Shown here piece by piece: positions 33,494-42,186 of a stretch of DNA of 47,412 nucleotides (position 1 is its first letter; the number at the start of each line of letters is the position of its first letter). The notes beneath the pieces were generated by a model that searched no databases, was not told where the DNA came from, and worked only from the letters and a program-made list of their open reading frames with translations. Source of the stretch: Bacteroidota bacterium (GTDB taxonomy: Bacteria; Bacteroidota; Bacteroidia; UKL13-3). The DNA lies in the NCBI GenBank assembly GCA_027484685.1, contig JAIXSO010000038.1, positions 1 to 47,412 on the forward strand. Direction: 5' to 3'. The translations under genes were made by a program, and so were the position numbers.

Positions 33494-34912
33494 ATGAAAT
33501 ACACTTTACTAAAAATTTATATTTCAAGCCTGCTACTTTTTTCTGTAAATGCTTTTGCATCAGCACCAATAACAGTGGCTATTGCCAATTTTAAAACACT
33601 TGGCGGTGGAAGCGAAAAGGACTTTTTAGGCGCTAGTTGTACTGAAGCTATTTTTGAAATACTTACTAACGACCACACTGTAAGAGTAGTTGAACGCGAG
33701 TATTTAAACAAAATTATTGAGGAGGTAAAACTTCAAAACTCAGGTTTGGTTGATGAAAAAACAGCCATTGAAACAGGGCGACTTTTAGGTGTTCAGTATT
33801 TTGTATTTGGATCAATTACAGCACTTAACGAAACGGTAAAAATTAGTACACGAACTGTAAGTGTAACTACAGGACAAGTAATTAGTAGCAATTCAGTTAA
33901 TGGAAGTTTAAATAACCTTTTTAACCTACAAAGCGAATTAGCTAAAAAAATTACTGCTTCATTCAATATTGGCAATAGCCTTTTACAAGCCTCTAACAAT
34001 CCAAAAGCCGATTTATCAGACATTCCAATTCAGGTTTATAACAAGCTAGATAAGGTGAAAGCATTGGCTAAAACCTTTCCAATATTTGGCCTTGACCCAG
34101 CTAGAGCAAGAAAAAAAGCTGAATATCAAAATGGAATAAACTACTGCGATGAAATGATAGAAACATCGCCAAAACTTTATTTGGCCTATTATTATAAAGC
34201 ACAGTTTTTGTTACAATTAGAAAACAATGAAGAAGCTGAGGCTGCCATAAAAATTGCTAAAAAACTCAACAGTTCAGATCTAGATATAATGCTTTTAAAC
34301 GCCAATTATTTAATGATAAATAATGAAGACAATAAAGCATTAGATTTACTTACTTTTTTATCGAACAAATATCCTGAAGATGCCAGGGTTTGGTATGGAA
34401 TAGCAAAAACTCAAGCATCGGCACTTAACAACCATGCTGCTATAGAGGCTTGTATCAATGCATTAATTTATACACCAAAAATTCCTCAAGTTGAAAAATT
34501 ATTGCAAACTGTTTTAGGTGGCATGCAAGGCATAAGTGCATCTCAATTTTCGAGCAACGATGTGTATGTATTTGCTCAGTTTTATAAAACATTTTTTGAT
34601 TATGGAGTTAGCAAAACCACTGCCGACCTAGCCAAACAAGTTAACCAACTTTGGCCTGCCATGTATTTGCCATATTATGTTATGGGTACTTATCAAGCCA
34701 ATTTAAACAAAACCGAACTAGCTGAAATTTTGCTAAATGATGGTTTAAAATACAACAACACCTACCCTTACTTACACCGAGAACTAGGAAAATTATTAGT
34801 AAATAACAAAAAATGTAAAGATGGAAAAATGCATTTAACCATTTATATGCGCACTGAAACCAGTGTAGACGATTACGACCAAATTCAAAAATATTTAAAC
34901 AAGTGTAACTAA
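33494..34912 (+). CDS. CsgG/FlgT-like exported protein with TPR repeats
   Basis: A 472-residue exported protein, first gene of the envelope cluster. The signal peptide ends NAFASA. Residues about 25-150 have the CsgG/TolB-N alpha/beta pattern: ITVAIANFKTLGGGSEKDFL, VRVVEREYLNKIIEEVK, ETGRLLGVQYFVFGSI and TTGQVISS. Residues about 195-470 are TPR-like helices (YLAYYYKAQFLLQLENNEEA, ARVWYGIAK). The N-domain is shared with curli exporter CsgG, LpoB and the flagellar FlgT, all outer-membrane scaffold proteins. There is no lipobox. The next gene follows after 7 bp. Confidence 0.8.
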   Translation: MKYTLLKIYISSLLLFSVNAFASAPITVAIANFKTLGGGSEKDFLGASCTEAIFEILTNDHTVRVVEREYLNKIIEEVKLQNSGLVDEKTAIETGRLLGVQYFVFGSITALNETVKISTRTVSVTTGQVISSNSVNGSLNNLFNLQSELAKKITASFNIGNSLLQASNNPKADLSDIPIQVYNKLDKVKALAKTFPIFGLDPARARKKAEYQNGINYCDEMIETSPKLYLAYYYKAQFLLQLENNEEAEAAIKIAKKLNSSDLDIMLLNANYLMINNEDNKALDLLTFLSNKYPEDARVWYGIAKTQASALNNHAAIEACINALIYTPKIPQVEKLLQTVLGGMQGISASQFSSNDVYVFAQFYKTFFDYGVSKTTADLAKQVNQLWPAMYLPYYVMGTYQANLNKTELAEILLNDGLKYNNTYPYLHRELGKLLVNNKKCKDGKMHLTIYMRTETSVDDYDQIQKYLNKCN

Positions 34913-34919
34913 AATAAAA

Positions 34920-35990
34920 ATGAAACTAAAAACTACCATAATTACATCATTATTAGCAATTAATAGTTTGTTGGCTCAAAACTCAGATTTATTTTATAAA
35001 AAAACTGAGACCAAGCAAGAGCCAAAAAATAATACTACAAGTACAAATAAACCTATAAGTTTAAATAAAGGTCAAAAACCATTTCAAATTAATATCGGTG
35101 ATGCACGCTCTTGGATAGGAGCGAGTTATAGATTAAACTTATCGAATAGCCTAAGTTTTGGACCAGGTATTCATTTCGGAAAAATGAGTTATGATGAAGG
35201 GGACGAAAACCTTAGTATTTTGGGACTTTCTGGATTGTTTAGATATAAACCTGAAAACGGGTATTTAAAATTTGGGCCGTATGTAAACTTACCAACAGGA
35301 TCCAACAAGGATGAATTTGAAGAAACACCTATTCTGCCTGGCTTAGCACTTGGTGGGGGATACGAATTTAAAAATGGATTTGACATAGGATTGGTTCAAC
35401 ACTTAGATGTATTTTTTTTATTAGAAGTAATTGATGGAGATTATAACCCCTTATGGATGTTACCTTCCTTAAGCTTGAGCTATCATTTTGGAGAACAAAA
35501 ACAGAATGCTGAAACTTCTTACAAAATTGTGCCAAATTACAACTTACCGACTGCCGAGGGCAATTACAAGACAAAAGAAGTCCCTCCAATAGTAAAAACC
35601 GACTACGCTAAATACAATGATGAAGAACTTAAAAAACTTTTAGACCAAGCTACTGCATCAGAAAAATATAATGAAGCAAATGATATTCAAGCTGAAATAA
35701 CTAAAAGAACTGAGCAAAATAAATATGCCAAACTAAGCACCGAAGAATTAAAGAAACAATTAGAAGCTGCTTTAAAAGCTGAAGATTATACCAAGGCAGA
35801 AGCCATACAAAAAGAAATAGACAAAAGAGCAAGTCAGAAAAAAGATAAAACAACAGAAAACAGCAATAAACAACCAGCTAAAAAATCGGTAAAAGATTTA
35901 GAAGAGGAGCTTAAAAAGGCAATGGATGCTGAAGATTACAAGAAAGCAGATGAAATTCAAAAAGAAATAAACAAACTTAAAAAACCGTAA
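34920..35990 (+). CDS. Outer-membrane beta-barrel-like protein with three C-terminal UVR-like helical hairpins
   Basis: A 356-residue exported protein. The signal ends SLLAQ. Residues about 50-195 form a beta domain like the OmpA/OMP_b-brl barrels (ASYRLNLSNSLSFGPGIHFG, LALGGGYEFKNGFDIGL, LSLSYHFGEQ). A linker leads to three repeats at about 230-262, 270-303 and 324-356: LKKLLDQATASEKYNEANDI, LKKQLEAALKAEDYTKAEAI and LEEELKKAMDAEDYKKADEI. They match the UVR hairpin consensus closely. Such hairpins pair with each other, and the next protein carries one more. It is 7 bp from the gene before and 11 bp from the one after. Confidence 0.78.
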   Translation: MKLKTTIITSLLAINSLLAQNSDLFYKKTETKQEPKNNTTSTNKPISLNKGQKPFQINIGDARSWIGASYRLNLSNSLSFGPGIHFGKMSYDEGDENLSILGLSGLFRYKPENGYLKFGPYVNLPTGSNKDEFEETPILPGLALGGGYEFKNGFDIGLVQHLDVFFLLEVIDGDYNPLWMLPSLSLSYHFGEQKQNAETSYKIVPNYNLPTAEGNYKTKEVPPIVKTDYAKYNDEELKKLLDQATASEKYNEANDIQAEITKRTEQNKYAKLSTEELKKQLEAALKAEDYTKAEAIQKEIDKRASQKKDKTTENSNKQPAKKSVKDLEEELKKAMDAEDYKKADEIQKEINKLKKP

Positions 35991-36001
35991 ACTAAACTGA
36001 T

Positions 36002-36922
36002 ATGAAAATTAAATTTTACACCATTTGGTTAGCTGCACTGATAATTGTAACTATCAGTTCATGCTCAAGCACTACCTCTACTGCTAGACTTTATTCTGAA
36101 CAAAGTATTTCTCCAGATAAAGTAAAAATGCGCACAGTGGCTATTATTCCAAACAGAATGCCCATTACCATGCAAGACCCTGAATATTGGAGAAATTACA
36201 ACTGGCAATTAATAGCTAATGATTTTACTGCAAGGGGATTTAGAGTAATTGATTACAATACCACTGTAAACTTATTTACTCGTTCTGGCTTGCCATTGGA
36301 AGACACCAAAAGCTCACGCGATAAATATGCTGACTTTGCAAATGAAATAAATGCTGAGCTAGTGGTAATTCCCTATTACGGAACTTCATATAATATGCAA
36401 AGTGGTTATTTAGAAAACACACACAAATACTTAAGTGTAGGTTCATTACAATTTTATTACGCACCAAAAAATGATTTTATGGCAAGGATAGATTTTGAAG
36501 GTACTTTTGAAACTGCAACTAGTGGGCCAGCTGCGTACGCATACATGAGCGTGTTTCCAATGTTAATAGCAAGTGCTAGTGAAGAAGCGGATGCAGCCAC
36601 AACTGCAAGTACTGTTACTTTAATTGGAAATATTTGTTTATTGATTAGAGACATGAGCGCTCCAACTGACCCTGTAGCAAATTGGAAAACTGCATTTCAA
36701 AGTGGCATTTCAAAAGCTACCAGTGCTTTTTTTGATAAATACAGCCCAAGTGTAAGTAATTATAATTACGAACCAACCAAACAAAATGCTGCTCCTGCTA
36801 CCAGTAATTATGCCAGTTTTAGCATTGAAGAATTAGAATTACTAAAGAAAAATGCTGTTGAGAAAAAAGACTTTAAAAAAGCTGCTGAAATAAAAGCTGA
36901 AATTGATAATAGAAAAAAATAA
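36002..36922 (+). CDS. Lipoprotein with TolB-N/CsgG-like domain and one UVR-like hairpin
   Basis: A 306-residue lipoprotein; the lipobox is ISSC with Cys21. Residues about 40-210 look like another TolB-N/FlgO/GNA1162-type alpha/beta domain: KMRTVAIIPNRMPITMQ, WQLIANDFTARGFRVIDYN and FANEINAELVVIPYYGTSY. The last 32 residues hold a UVR-like unit, IEELELLKKNAVEKKDFKKA then AEIKAEIDNRKK, like those in the preceding protein. Docking between the two through these hairpins is a reasonable inference. It starts 11 bp after the barrel gene and 4 bp before the next gene. Confidence 0.75.
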   Translation: MKIKFYTIWLAALIIVTISSCSSTTSTARLYSEQSISPDKVKMRTVAIIPNRMPITMQDPEYWRNYNWQLIANDFTARGFRVIDYNTTVNLFTRSGLPLEDTKSSRDKYADFANEINAELVVIPYYGTSYNMQSGYLENTHKYLSVGSLQFYYAPKNDFMARIDFEGTFETATSGPAAYAYMSVFPMLIASASEEADAATTASTVTLIGNICLLIRDMSAPTDPVANWKTAFQSGISKATSAFFDKYSPSVSNYNYEPTKQNAAPATSNYASFSIEELELLKKNAVEKKDFKKAAEIKAEIDNRKK

Positions 36923-36926
36923 CACC

Positions 36927-38306
36927 ATGAAAGCAATTATTAAGTACCTATTGGTTTGTGCATTTGTTTTGTTTAAAATAAATACACAAGCTCAAACAGA
37001 AAAACCTGAATGGATTTTGAAATATCCAATCAATTCAGATTTTTTTGTTGGCATAGCCTATGCCGATAAAAAACTTGATAATTACATGGAAGCTGCAAAA
37101 AGTAAGGCTTTGCAAAGTTTGGCTAATGAAATTACAGTAAAAATAATTGGCCAAACTTCGTTACAAACCATTGAAATAAATCAAAAGGTAAAACAAAGCT
37201 ATATTAGCTCTGTAACTACCGAAACCATTAAAGAGCTAGAAGGCTACGAATTAGTTGATAGTTGGCAAGACAAACACCAATATTGGGTTTACTACAGACT
37301 AAGTAAAAAGGCCTATTACCGAGCCAAAAAGGATAAAGCAAATTCAGCTTTACAAATTGCTAAAAACTATGTAATGCTAGGAATGGAAAGTGTTAATGGA
37401 GGCAATTACAAACAAGGTTTGAACTATTATTTTATGGCTACCAATCAAATTCAAAACTACTTGTACTTTGAATATGATATAGAACTAAAGCAGCAAATAA
37501 ATGCACTGTATCAGGATGCTTACAAAAATGTGAGTAATTTTTACGCTCAAATTAACATTAAAGCACCAAGTCAGCATATTAAGCTTAAACCCTATCAATT
37601 AAACAATTATATACTAAGCTTAAATATTCAAAACAAACAAAGTTTAAAACCCATTACCAATTTCCCTTTCGTAATAAAAGTAGTTAGTGGCCAAGCCATT
37701 ATTGAAACTAACAACAAAACAGCTAACGAAAATGGAAATTTAAATTTTAAAATAAATAGTTTTGGAACCAAAAGTAAAGTACACAGTTTTAAAATAAGTA
37801 TTGATAAAGACGATTTGTTTAACGAATACATTAAATCGAATAACTTATTGGCAATTGATTTATATAAAAAGGTAAATTGCGAAAACACCATTGAAATAGA
37901 AACTGAAAATTTGTTTGTAATTATTAAATCAAACGAAAAAGCATTTAATGTAAAAACAAAAGAACAGTTTTTAGCCAGTGCTATAAAAAGTTATTTATTA
38001 CAAAATGGCGTTAGCATTACCAATAATATAAATGAAGCTAACTATTATTTAACCATCGAAGCTAACACCACCAAAGGAAACGTAGCATATGATATGCAAG
38101 TAGTTTATTTAGATGCAACAATTGTACTTAATGAAAATAGAAGAGCACCAAGTTTTACTAAAAACTTTAACGGAGTAAAAGGCCTGAAAGCTACTGAAAG
38201 TGCCGCTTCGTACGATTCATATCAAAAGCTAATTCGTAAGTTTGACGATGAACTTTATGTAGATTTACTAAAAGAAATGGGCTTAACTAACAATACCGAA
38301 GAATAA
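36927..38306 (+). CDS. Exported LPP20-like domain protein
   Basis: A 459-residue exported protein from the ATG at 36927 (signal ends NTQAQ). Residues about 25-140 match the LPP20 domain of H. pylori LPP20 and Vibrio FlgP: FFVGIAYADKKLDNYMEAAK, ALQSLANEITVKIIGQTSLQ and SWQDKHQYWVYYRLSKKAYY. The middle (about 140-330) is helical, then Ig-like; the C-terminal 100 residues include an extra alpha/beta unit (FLASAIKSYLLQNGVSITNN) that looks like a TolB-N-type strand order. It starts 4 bp after the lipoprotein gene. The call rests on pattern recognition of the N-domain. Confidence 0.72.
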   Translation: MKAIIKYLLVCAFVLFKINTQAQTEKPEWILKYPINSDFFVGIAYADKKLDNYMEAAKSKALQSLANEITVKIIGQTSLQTIEINQKVKQSYISSVTTETIKELEGYELVDSWQDKHQYWVYYRLSKKAYYRAKKDKANSALQIAKNYVMLGMESVNGGNYKQGLNYYFMATNQIQNYLYFEYDIELKQQINALYQDAYKNVSNFYAQINIKAPSQHIKLKPYQLNNYILSLNIQNKQSLKPITNFPFVIKVVSGQAIIETNNKTANENGNLNFKINSFGTKSKVHSFKISIDKDDLFNEYIKSNNLLAIDLYKKVNCENTIEIETENLFVIIKSNEKAFNVKTKEQFLASAIKSYLLQNGVSITNNINEANYYLTIEANTTKGNVAYDMQVVYLDATIVLNENRRAPSFTKNFNGVKGLKATESAASYDSYQKLIRKFDDELYVDLLKEMGLTNNTEE

Positions 38307-38348
38307 AACAACAAACAAAATCAATATAAACAACAACAAATTAAGCAC

Positions 38349-38381
38349 TTGCCAATTAAAATTAAACTTATAATAAGTTTG
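38349..38381 (+). promoter_or_regulatory. Predicted promoter with overlapping palindrome before the LPP20 lipoprotein gene
   Basis: TTG (38349-38351) and TAAGTTTG (38374-38381) are spaced 22 bases, as in Bacteroidota -33/-7 promoters. The -7 box overlaps the perfect palindrome AAACTTAT-A-ATAAGTTT (38364-38380), so a repressor bound there would block it. Confidence 0.55.
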
Positions 38382-38441
38382 GCACAACAATTGGAAGTAT
38401 TAAAAAAAATTTATTAATTGCAAAAAAAACAACTAAAAATT

Positions 38442-39014
38442 ATGAAAAAGTTTATTTATGTATTTGCTGCCGTATTAGTAGTAGCAGCTGTATCTTGTAA
38501 ATCGAAAAAAGGTGCTAAAACCACTGTTGACAAAGACTCAGGAATGGAAGTTTTAAACTTACCTTGCGATGAGTACAGAAGTTCAACCGAAACCGCTTTT
38601 AGAGCCACACAATCACAAAAAAGTTCTGACTTATCGTTATCGCGCGAAAAAGCTTTAGTAGTAGCTAAACAAAGATTATCTGGATTAGTAGAAACTAAAG
38701 TAAAATCGGTAACTGATAGATATGTAGATGAATATCAAACCAATGGTGGTTTAGAAATGAAAGGTAAATACAATAATTTAACCCGTGAAATCATCAACCA
38801 ACAATTAAACGATGTGAAAATTCTTTGCGAAAAAACTGTTCGCGAAAAAGATGGTTCGTTTACAACTTATGTAGCAGTAGAAATGAGTAAAGATGCTTTG
38901 AAAACTGCTATGGAAAGCAAACTTTCAGACAAAGCTAAATTAGCTGTAGATTACGACAAAATGAAGTTTGAGCAAATCTATAACGAAGAAATGAAAAAAT
39001 TAGACGAAAAATAA
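38442..39014 (+). CDS. LPP20-family lipoprotein
   Basis: A 190-residue lipoprotein; start chosen at the ATG at 38442, giving a signal that ends AVSC with Cys19. The mature part carries the LPP20 pattern: LSLSREKALVVAKQRLSGLV, TREIINQQLNDVKILCEKTV and SFTTYVAVEMSKDALK. Its order of strand and helix matches the domain in the preceding protein. It ends in a short helical, charged tail. A separate promoter lies in front, so this gene may also be expressed without the rest of the cluster. It is closed by a strong terminator. Confidence 0.75.
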   Translation: MKKFIYVFAAVLVVAAVSCKSKKGAKTTVDKDSGMEVLNLPCDEYRSSTETAFRATQSQKSSDLSLSREKALVVAKQRLSGLVETKVKSVTDRYVDEYQTNGGLEMKGKYNNLTREIINQQLNDVKILCEKTVREKDGSFTTYVAVEMSKDALKTAMESKLSDKAKLAVDYDKMKFEQIYNEEMKKLDEK

Positions 39015-39035
39015 GTCTAACTACTTTATAAAACT

Positions 39036-39070
39036 AAAAGCGACTACCCTTTAAAGTAGTCGCTTTTTTT
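39036..39070 (+). terminator. Terminator at the end of the envelope cluster
   Basis: Stem AAAAGCGACTAC with GTAGTCGCTTTT, 8-nt loop, then a T-run. Confidence 0.92.
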
Positions 39071-39101
39071 ATGCAATAAAACTTTACTTTTGTTTAAAAT
39101 T

Positions 39102-40178
39102 ATGGCAGGTAACTCGTTTGGAAATATTTTTAAAATAACCACTTTTGGCGAAAGCCATGGTAATGCTTTGGGTGTAGTAATAGATGGTGTTTTACCTCAA
39201 ATTGAATTTGATTACCAATTAGTTCAAGCTGATTTGAATAAACGTAAACCTGGCCAATCAAAAATTACTACTGAAAGAATTGAAGACAATGAATTTGAAA
39301 TTTTAAGTGGATTATTTGAAGGAAAAACAACCGGTGCTCCTTTAACCATTATTGTAAAAAATACAAACCAACAATCAGCTGATTACGAACATTTAAAAGA
39401 TGTTTTCAGACCATCGCATGCCGATTATACTTACCAACAAAAATATGGCATTAGAGATTATAGAGGCGGAGGCCGCCAATCAGCACGCGAAACTGTAGCA
39501 AGAGTTTTAGCAGGTTCGGTAGCCAAGATGATTTTACAAAAGGTAGGAATAACAATACATGCATTTGTAAATCAAATTTATAATATTAAGCTAGAAACTG
39601 CTACTAACGAAATAGATTTTAATTTAACTGAACAAAACATAGTAAGATGCCCAAATACTGAAACTGCCAATAAAATGATTGCTTTAATAGAGCAAGTAAA
39701 AGCCGAAGGCGATTCAGTTGGTGGAATAATTACTTGTGTTTGCAAAGGTGTTCCTGTGGGATTAGGCGAGCCTGTTTTTAATAAATTACATGCGGAATTA
39801 GGAAAAGCCATGTTAAGTATCAACGCTTGCAAAGGTTTTGAAATAGGTAGCGGTTTTGAAAGTGTGTTATTGAAAGGAAGCGAGCATAATGACGAATTTG
39901 TATTCAATAATGAACAAATTGTAACACAAACCAATCACAGTGGCGGCATTCAAGGAGGTATAAGTAATGGAATGGATATTATTTTTAAAACCGCTTTTAA
40001 ACCAGTTTCTACCATCAAACAAAAACAAAACACCATCAATTCTGCCTTTGAAAACATTGATTTTAAGGCTGAAGGCAGGCACGACCCATGTGTGGTTCCG
40101 CGCGCAGTGCCAATTGTAGAAGCCATGGCCGCCTTGGTTTTGGTAGACTTTTACCTTTTAAATAAGGTTTACCAATAG
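39102..40178 (+). CDS. aroC: Chorismate synthase
   Basis: A 358-residue enzyme that forms chorismate from 5-enolpyruvylshikimate-3-phosphate with reduced FMN, the last shared step of aromatic amino acid synthesis. Signatures are TTFGESHGNALG, NKRKPGQSKITTERIEDNEF, GIRDYRGGGRQSARETVARV and RHDPCVVPRAVPIVEAMAAL. I chose the ATG at 39102 (MAGNSFG). It stands alone after the cluster's terminator. Confidence 0.97.
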   Translation: MAGNSFGNIFKITTFGESHGNALGVVIDGVLPQIEFDYQLVQADLNKRKPGQSKITTERIEDNEFEILSGLFEGKTTGAPLTIIVKNTNQQSADYEHLKDVFRPSHADYTYQQKYGIRDYRGGGRQSARETVARVLAGSVAKMILQKVGITIHAFVNQIYNIKLETATNEIDFNLTEQNIVRCPNTETANKMIALIEQVKAEGDSVGGIITCVCKGVPVGLGEPVFNKLHAELGKAMLSINACKGFEIGSGFESVLLKGSEHNDEFVFNNEQIVTQTNHSGGIQGGISNGMDIIFKTAFKPVSTIKQKQNTINSAFENIDFKAEGRHDPCVVPRAVPIVEAMAALVLVDFYLLNKVYQ

Positions 40179-40291
40179 CTCAAATAGCTTCGTGACTTTT
40201 TAGTTTATTTTAGAATTTTACTCACTTCAAACAAAGTACAGTTTATAATTTAAAAATTTAGTACTTTATTTACAAACTTAAATAATTGTAA

Positions 40292-42139
40292 ATGAAGAGA
40301 ATTTTAATTGCAGCATTTTTATTGTTTTCAATAAATAGCTTTGCACAAACTGTAGTGCCTTGTATTACAGACGAGCTTTATGTAAAATCTATACAAGAAA
40401 ATCCACTATTAAAAGTTGAAGAAGAACGTGGTAATGAACTTGCACGTCAATATGCCTCTCAATTAAGCTTGGCAAAAAAAGGAACTGTAATATATGTGCC
40501 TGTAGTTTTTCATGTAATACATAAATATGGTTTCGAAAATATTTCGCAAGCACAAGTAAATGATGCATTGAGAGTTATGAATGAAGATTTTAGAAAGATG
40601 GCAGGAACTAAAGGAGGAACAAGTACCGATAGCCGCGCTGCTGATGCTGAAATTGAATTTAGATTAGCACAAATAGATCCTAATGGAAACCCAACTGATG
40701 GTGTTAACAGAATTTACAATGCCTCTGAAACTGATAATGGAACCGATGTAACCAAAGCTTTAAGCTATTGGGATAGCAATAAATACTTTAACGTTTGGGT
40801 AGTTAATGTAATTAACAGCTCTTCAGCCCCATCGGGCTCTATAATTTTAGGTTATGCTCAATTTCCTTTTTCGAGAACATCAAGACCAAGCACAGATGGA
40901 ATTATAGTAAGAGCTGACCAAATTGGCAACACGGGTGTTGCCCAAACTAGCCAAGCAGGAAGAACAGTAACTCACGAAGCAGGCCATTGGTGTGGTTTAT
41001 TTCATCCGTTTCAAGGTGGTTGTGTAGGCGGTACTTCAAGTAATTGTGCTTCACAAGGCGATCAAGTGTGCGATACACCTCCTGTAGCAGCATCTACAAG
41101 CGGTTGTCCTAACAGCCAAAATTCTTGCACCAACGATGTTCCTGATTTACCAGATAATATTAAAAACTATATGGATTATGCTGATGGAACTTGTATGGAT
41201 ATGTTTACAGAAGGCCAATCAACAAGGATGAAAAGTTTAATGCAAACCTTTAGATCAAACATTTACTCTACAAATAACTTAAGCGCAGCAGGTTTAAATG
41301 CTGATGGTACATATAAAATTTTAACTCCAGCATCAATTAAAGCTCCTTACTTAATTGACTTTAATGGCAATACACCTTATTGGTTTATTGAAAATTATAT
41401 GAGTGAAAACAATGGTTGGAAAGTTAATTATCAAGTAGGTTCAAACGATGGAACAAGCATGTTTATAAATAGCTATGCTAATGGTGCTGCAAGTACTTTA
41501 AATACACGCAATGCTTTTCATACTATAAATGTTGATATTACGGCATTATCTCAAGCTACATTACGTTTTAAAGTAGCTCACGCCAGAAGACTTACCAACT
41601 CTAGTGATAAATTGAATATTTTTGTATCCGACAATTATGGTAGAACAGAAATTTTAGCTAAAACATTTTCGGTTTCAGAAATGGAAACTGCTGATGTATT
41701 AGGAACAGCTGCTTTTGTTCCTACTGCTGCGCAATGGAAAACTTTAAGCTTAGATTTAACTCCTTATAAAACTTACACAAACTTTAGAGTTAGATTTGAA
41801 TTACAAGCTTTAAGAGGTAACAATACTTTTATTGATGATATTCAAATTGGAGAATTTGTAAATGGTTTAGACGATGTTAGAAATAATATTAATTTAAGCA
41901 TTAGCCCCAATCCTAGCAATGGTTTATCAACTATCTCGTTTAATAATATTAGTAAATCAAATATAAATATTAACCTATTTGATTTAAGTGGTAAATTTAT
42001 TAAAAACATTACCCAAAGTGAGTTAGCTGCAGGTGAACAAGAAATTGAATTAAATGCTAATGATTTAGTAAAAGGGGTTTATTTTATTAAAGTTGAACAA
42101 AACGACTTAAGTTATACTACTAAGTTTATTGTTAACTAA
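40292..42139 (+). CDS. Secreted M43-family zinc metalloprotease with T9SS type A sorting domain
   Basis: A 615-residue exported protease. The signal ends NSFAQ. The M43 catalytic domain (about 65-330) has the extended zinc motif VTHEAGHWCGLFHPF near residue 228, a Cys-rich loop after it (GCVGGTSSNCASQGDQVCDT) and a Met-turn in KNYMDYADGTCMDMF. A jelly-roll-like domain (about 350-520) follows. The last 80 residues form a T9SS type A domain: LSISPNPSNGLSTISF, LFDLSGKFIKN and GVYFIKVEQ. The protein is expected to be released or surface-attached by T9SS and to degrade extracellular protein. A terminator follows. Confidence 0.95.
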   Translation: MKRILIAAFLLFSINSFAQTVVPCITDELYVKSIQENPLLKVEEERGNELARQYASQLSLAKKGTVIYVPVVFHVIHKYGFENISQAQVNDALRVMNEDFRKMAGTKGGTSTDSRAADAEIEFRLAQIDPNGNPTDGVNRIYNASETDNGTDVTKALSYWDSNKYFNVWVVNVINSSSAPSGSIILGYAQFPFSRTSRPSTDGIIVRADQIGNTGVAQTSQAGRTVTHEAGHWCGLFHPFQGGCVGGTSSNCASQGDQVCDTPPVAASTSGCPNSQNSCTNDVPDLPDNIKNYMDYADGTCMDMFTEGQSTRMKSLMQTFRSNIYSTNNLSAAGLNADGTYKILTPASIKAPYLIDFNGNTPYWFIENYMSENNGWKVNYQVGSNDGTSMFINSYANGAASTLNTRNAFHTINVDITALSQATLRFKVAHARRLTNSSDKLNIFVSDNYGRTEILAKTFSVSEMETADVLGTAAFVPTAAQWKTLSLDLTPYKTYTNFRVRFELQALRGNNTFIDDIQIGEFVNGLDDVRNNINLSISPNPSNGLSTISFNNISKSNININLFDLSGKFIKNITQSELAAGEQEIELNANDLVKGVYFIKVEQNDLSYTTKFIVN

Positions 42140-42154
42140 CTCAAATAATTACAC

Positions 42155-42182
42155 AAAAAAGCCGCTAGAAGCGGCTTTTTTT
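42155..42182 (+). terminator. Terminator of the M43 protease gene
   Basis: AAAAAAGCCGCT with AGCGGCTTTTTTT and loop AGA. The stem is A-rich upstream, so it can also serve the convergent LacI gene. Confidence 0.92.
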
Positions 42183-42186
42183 ATGT

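Noticed and set aside
33517-34023. Minus-strand open frames inside the CsgG-like gene
   Set aside because: Typical antisense shadows in AT-rich coding DNA, with no signal or motif.
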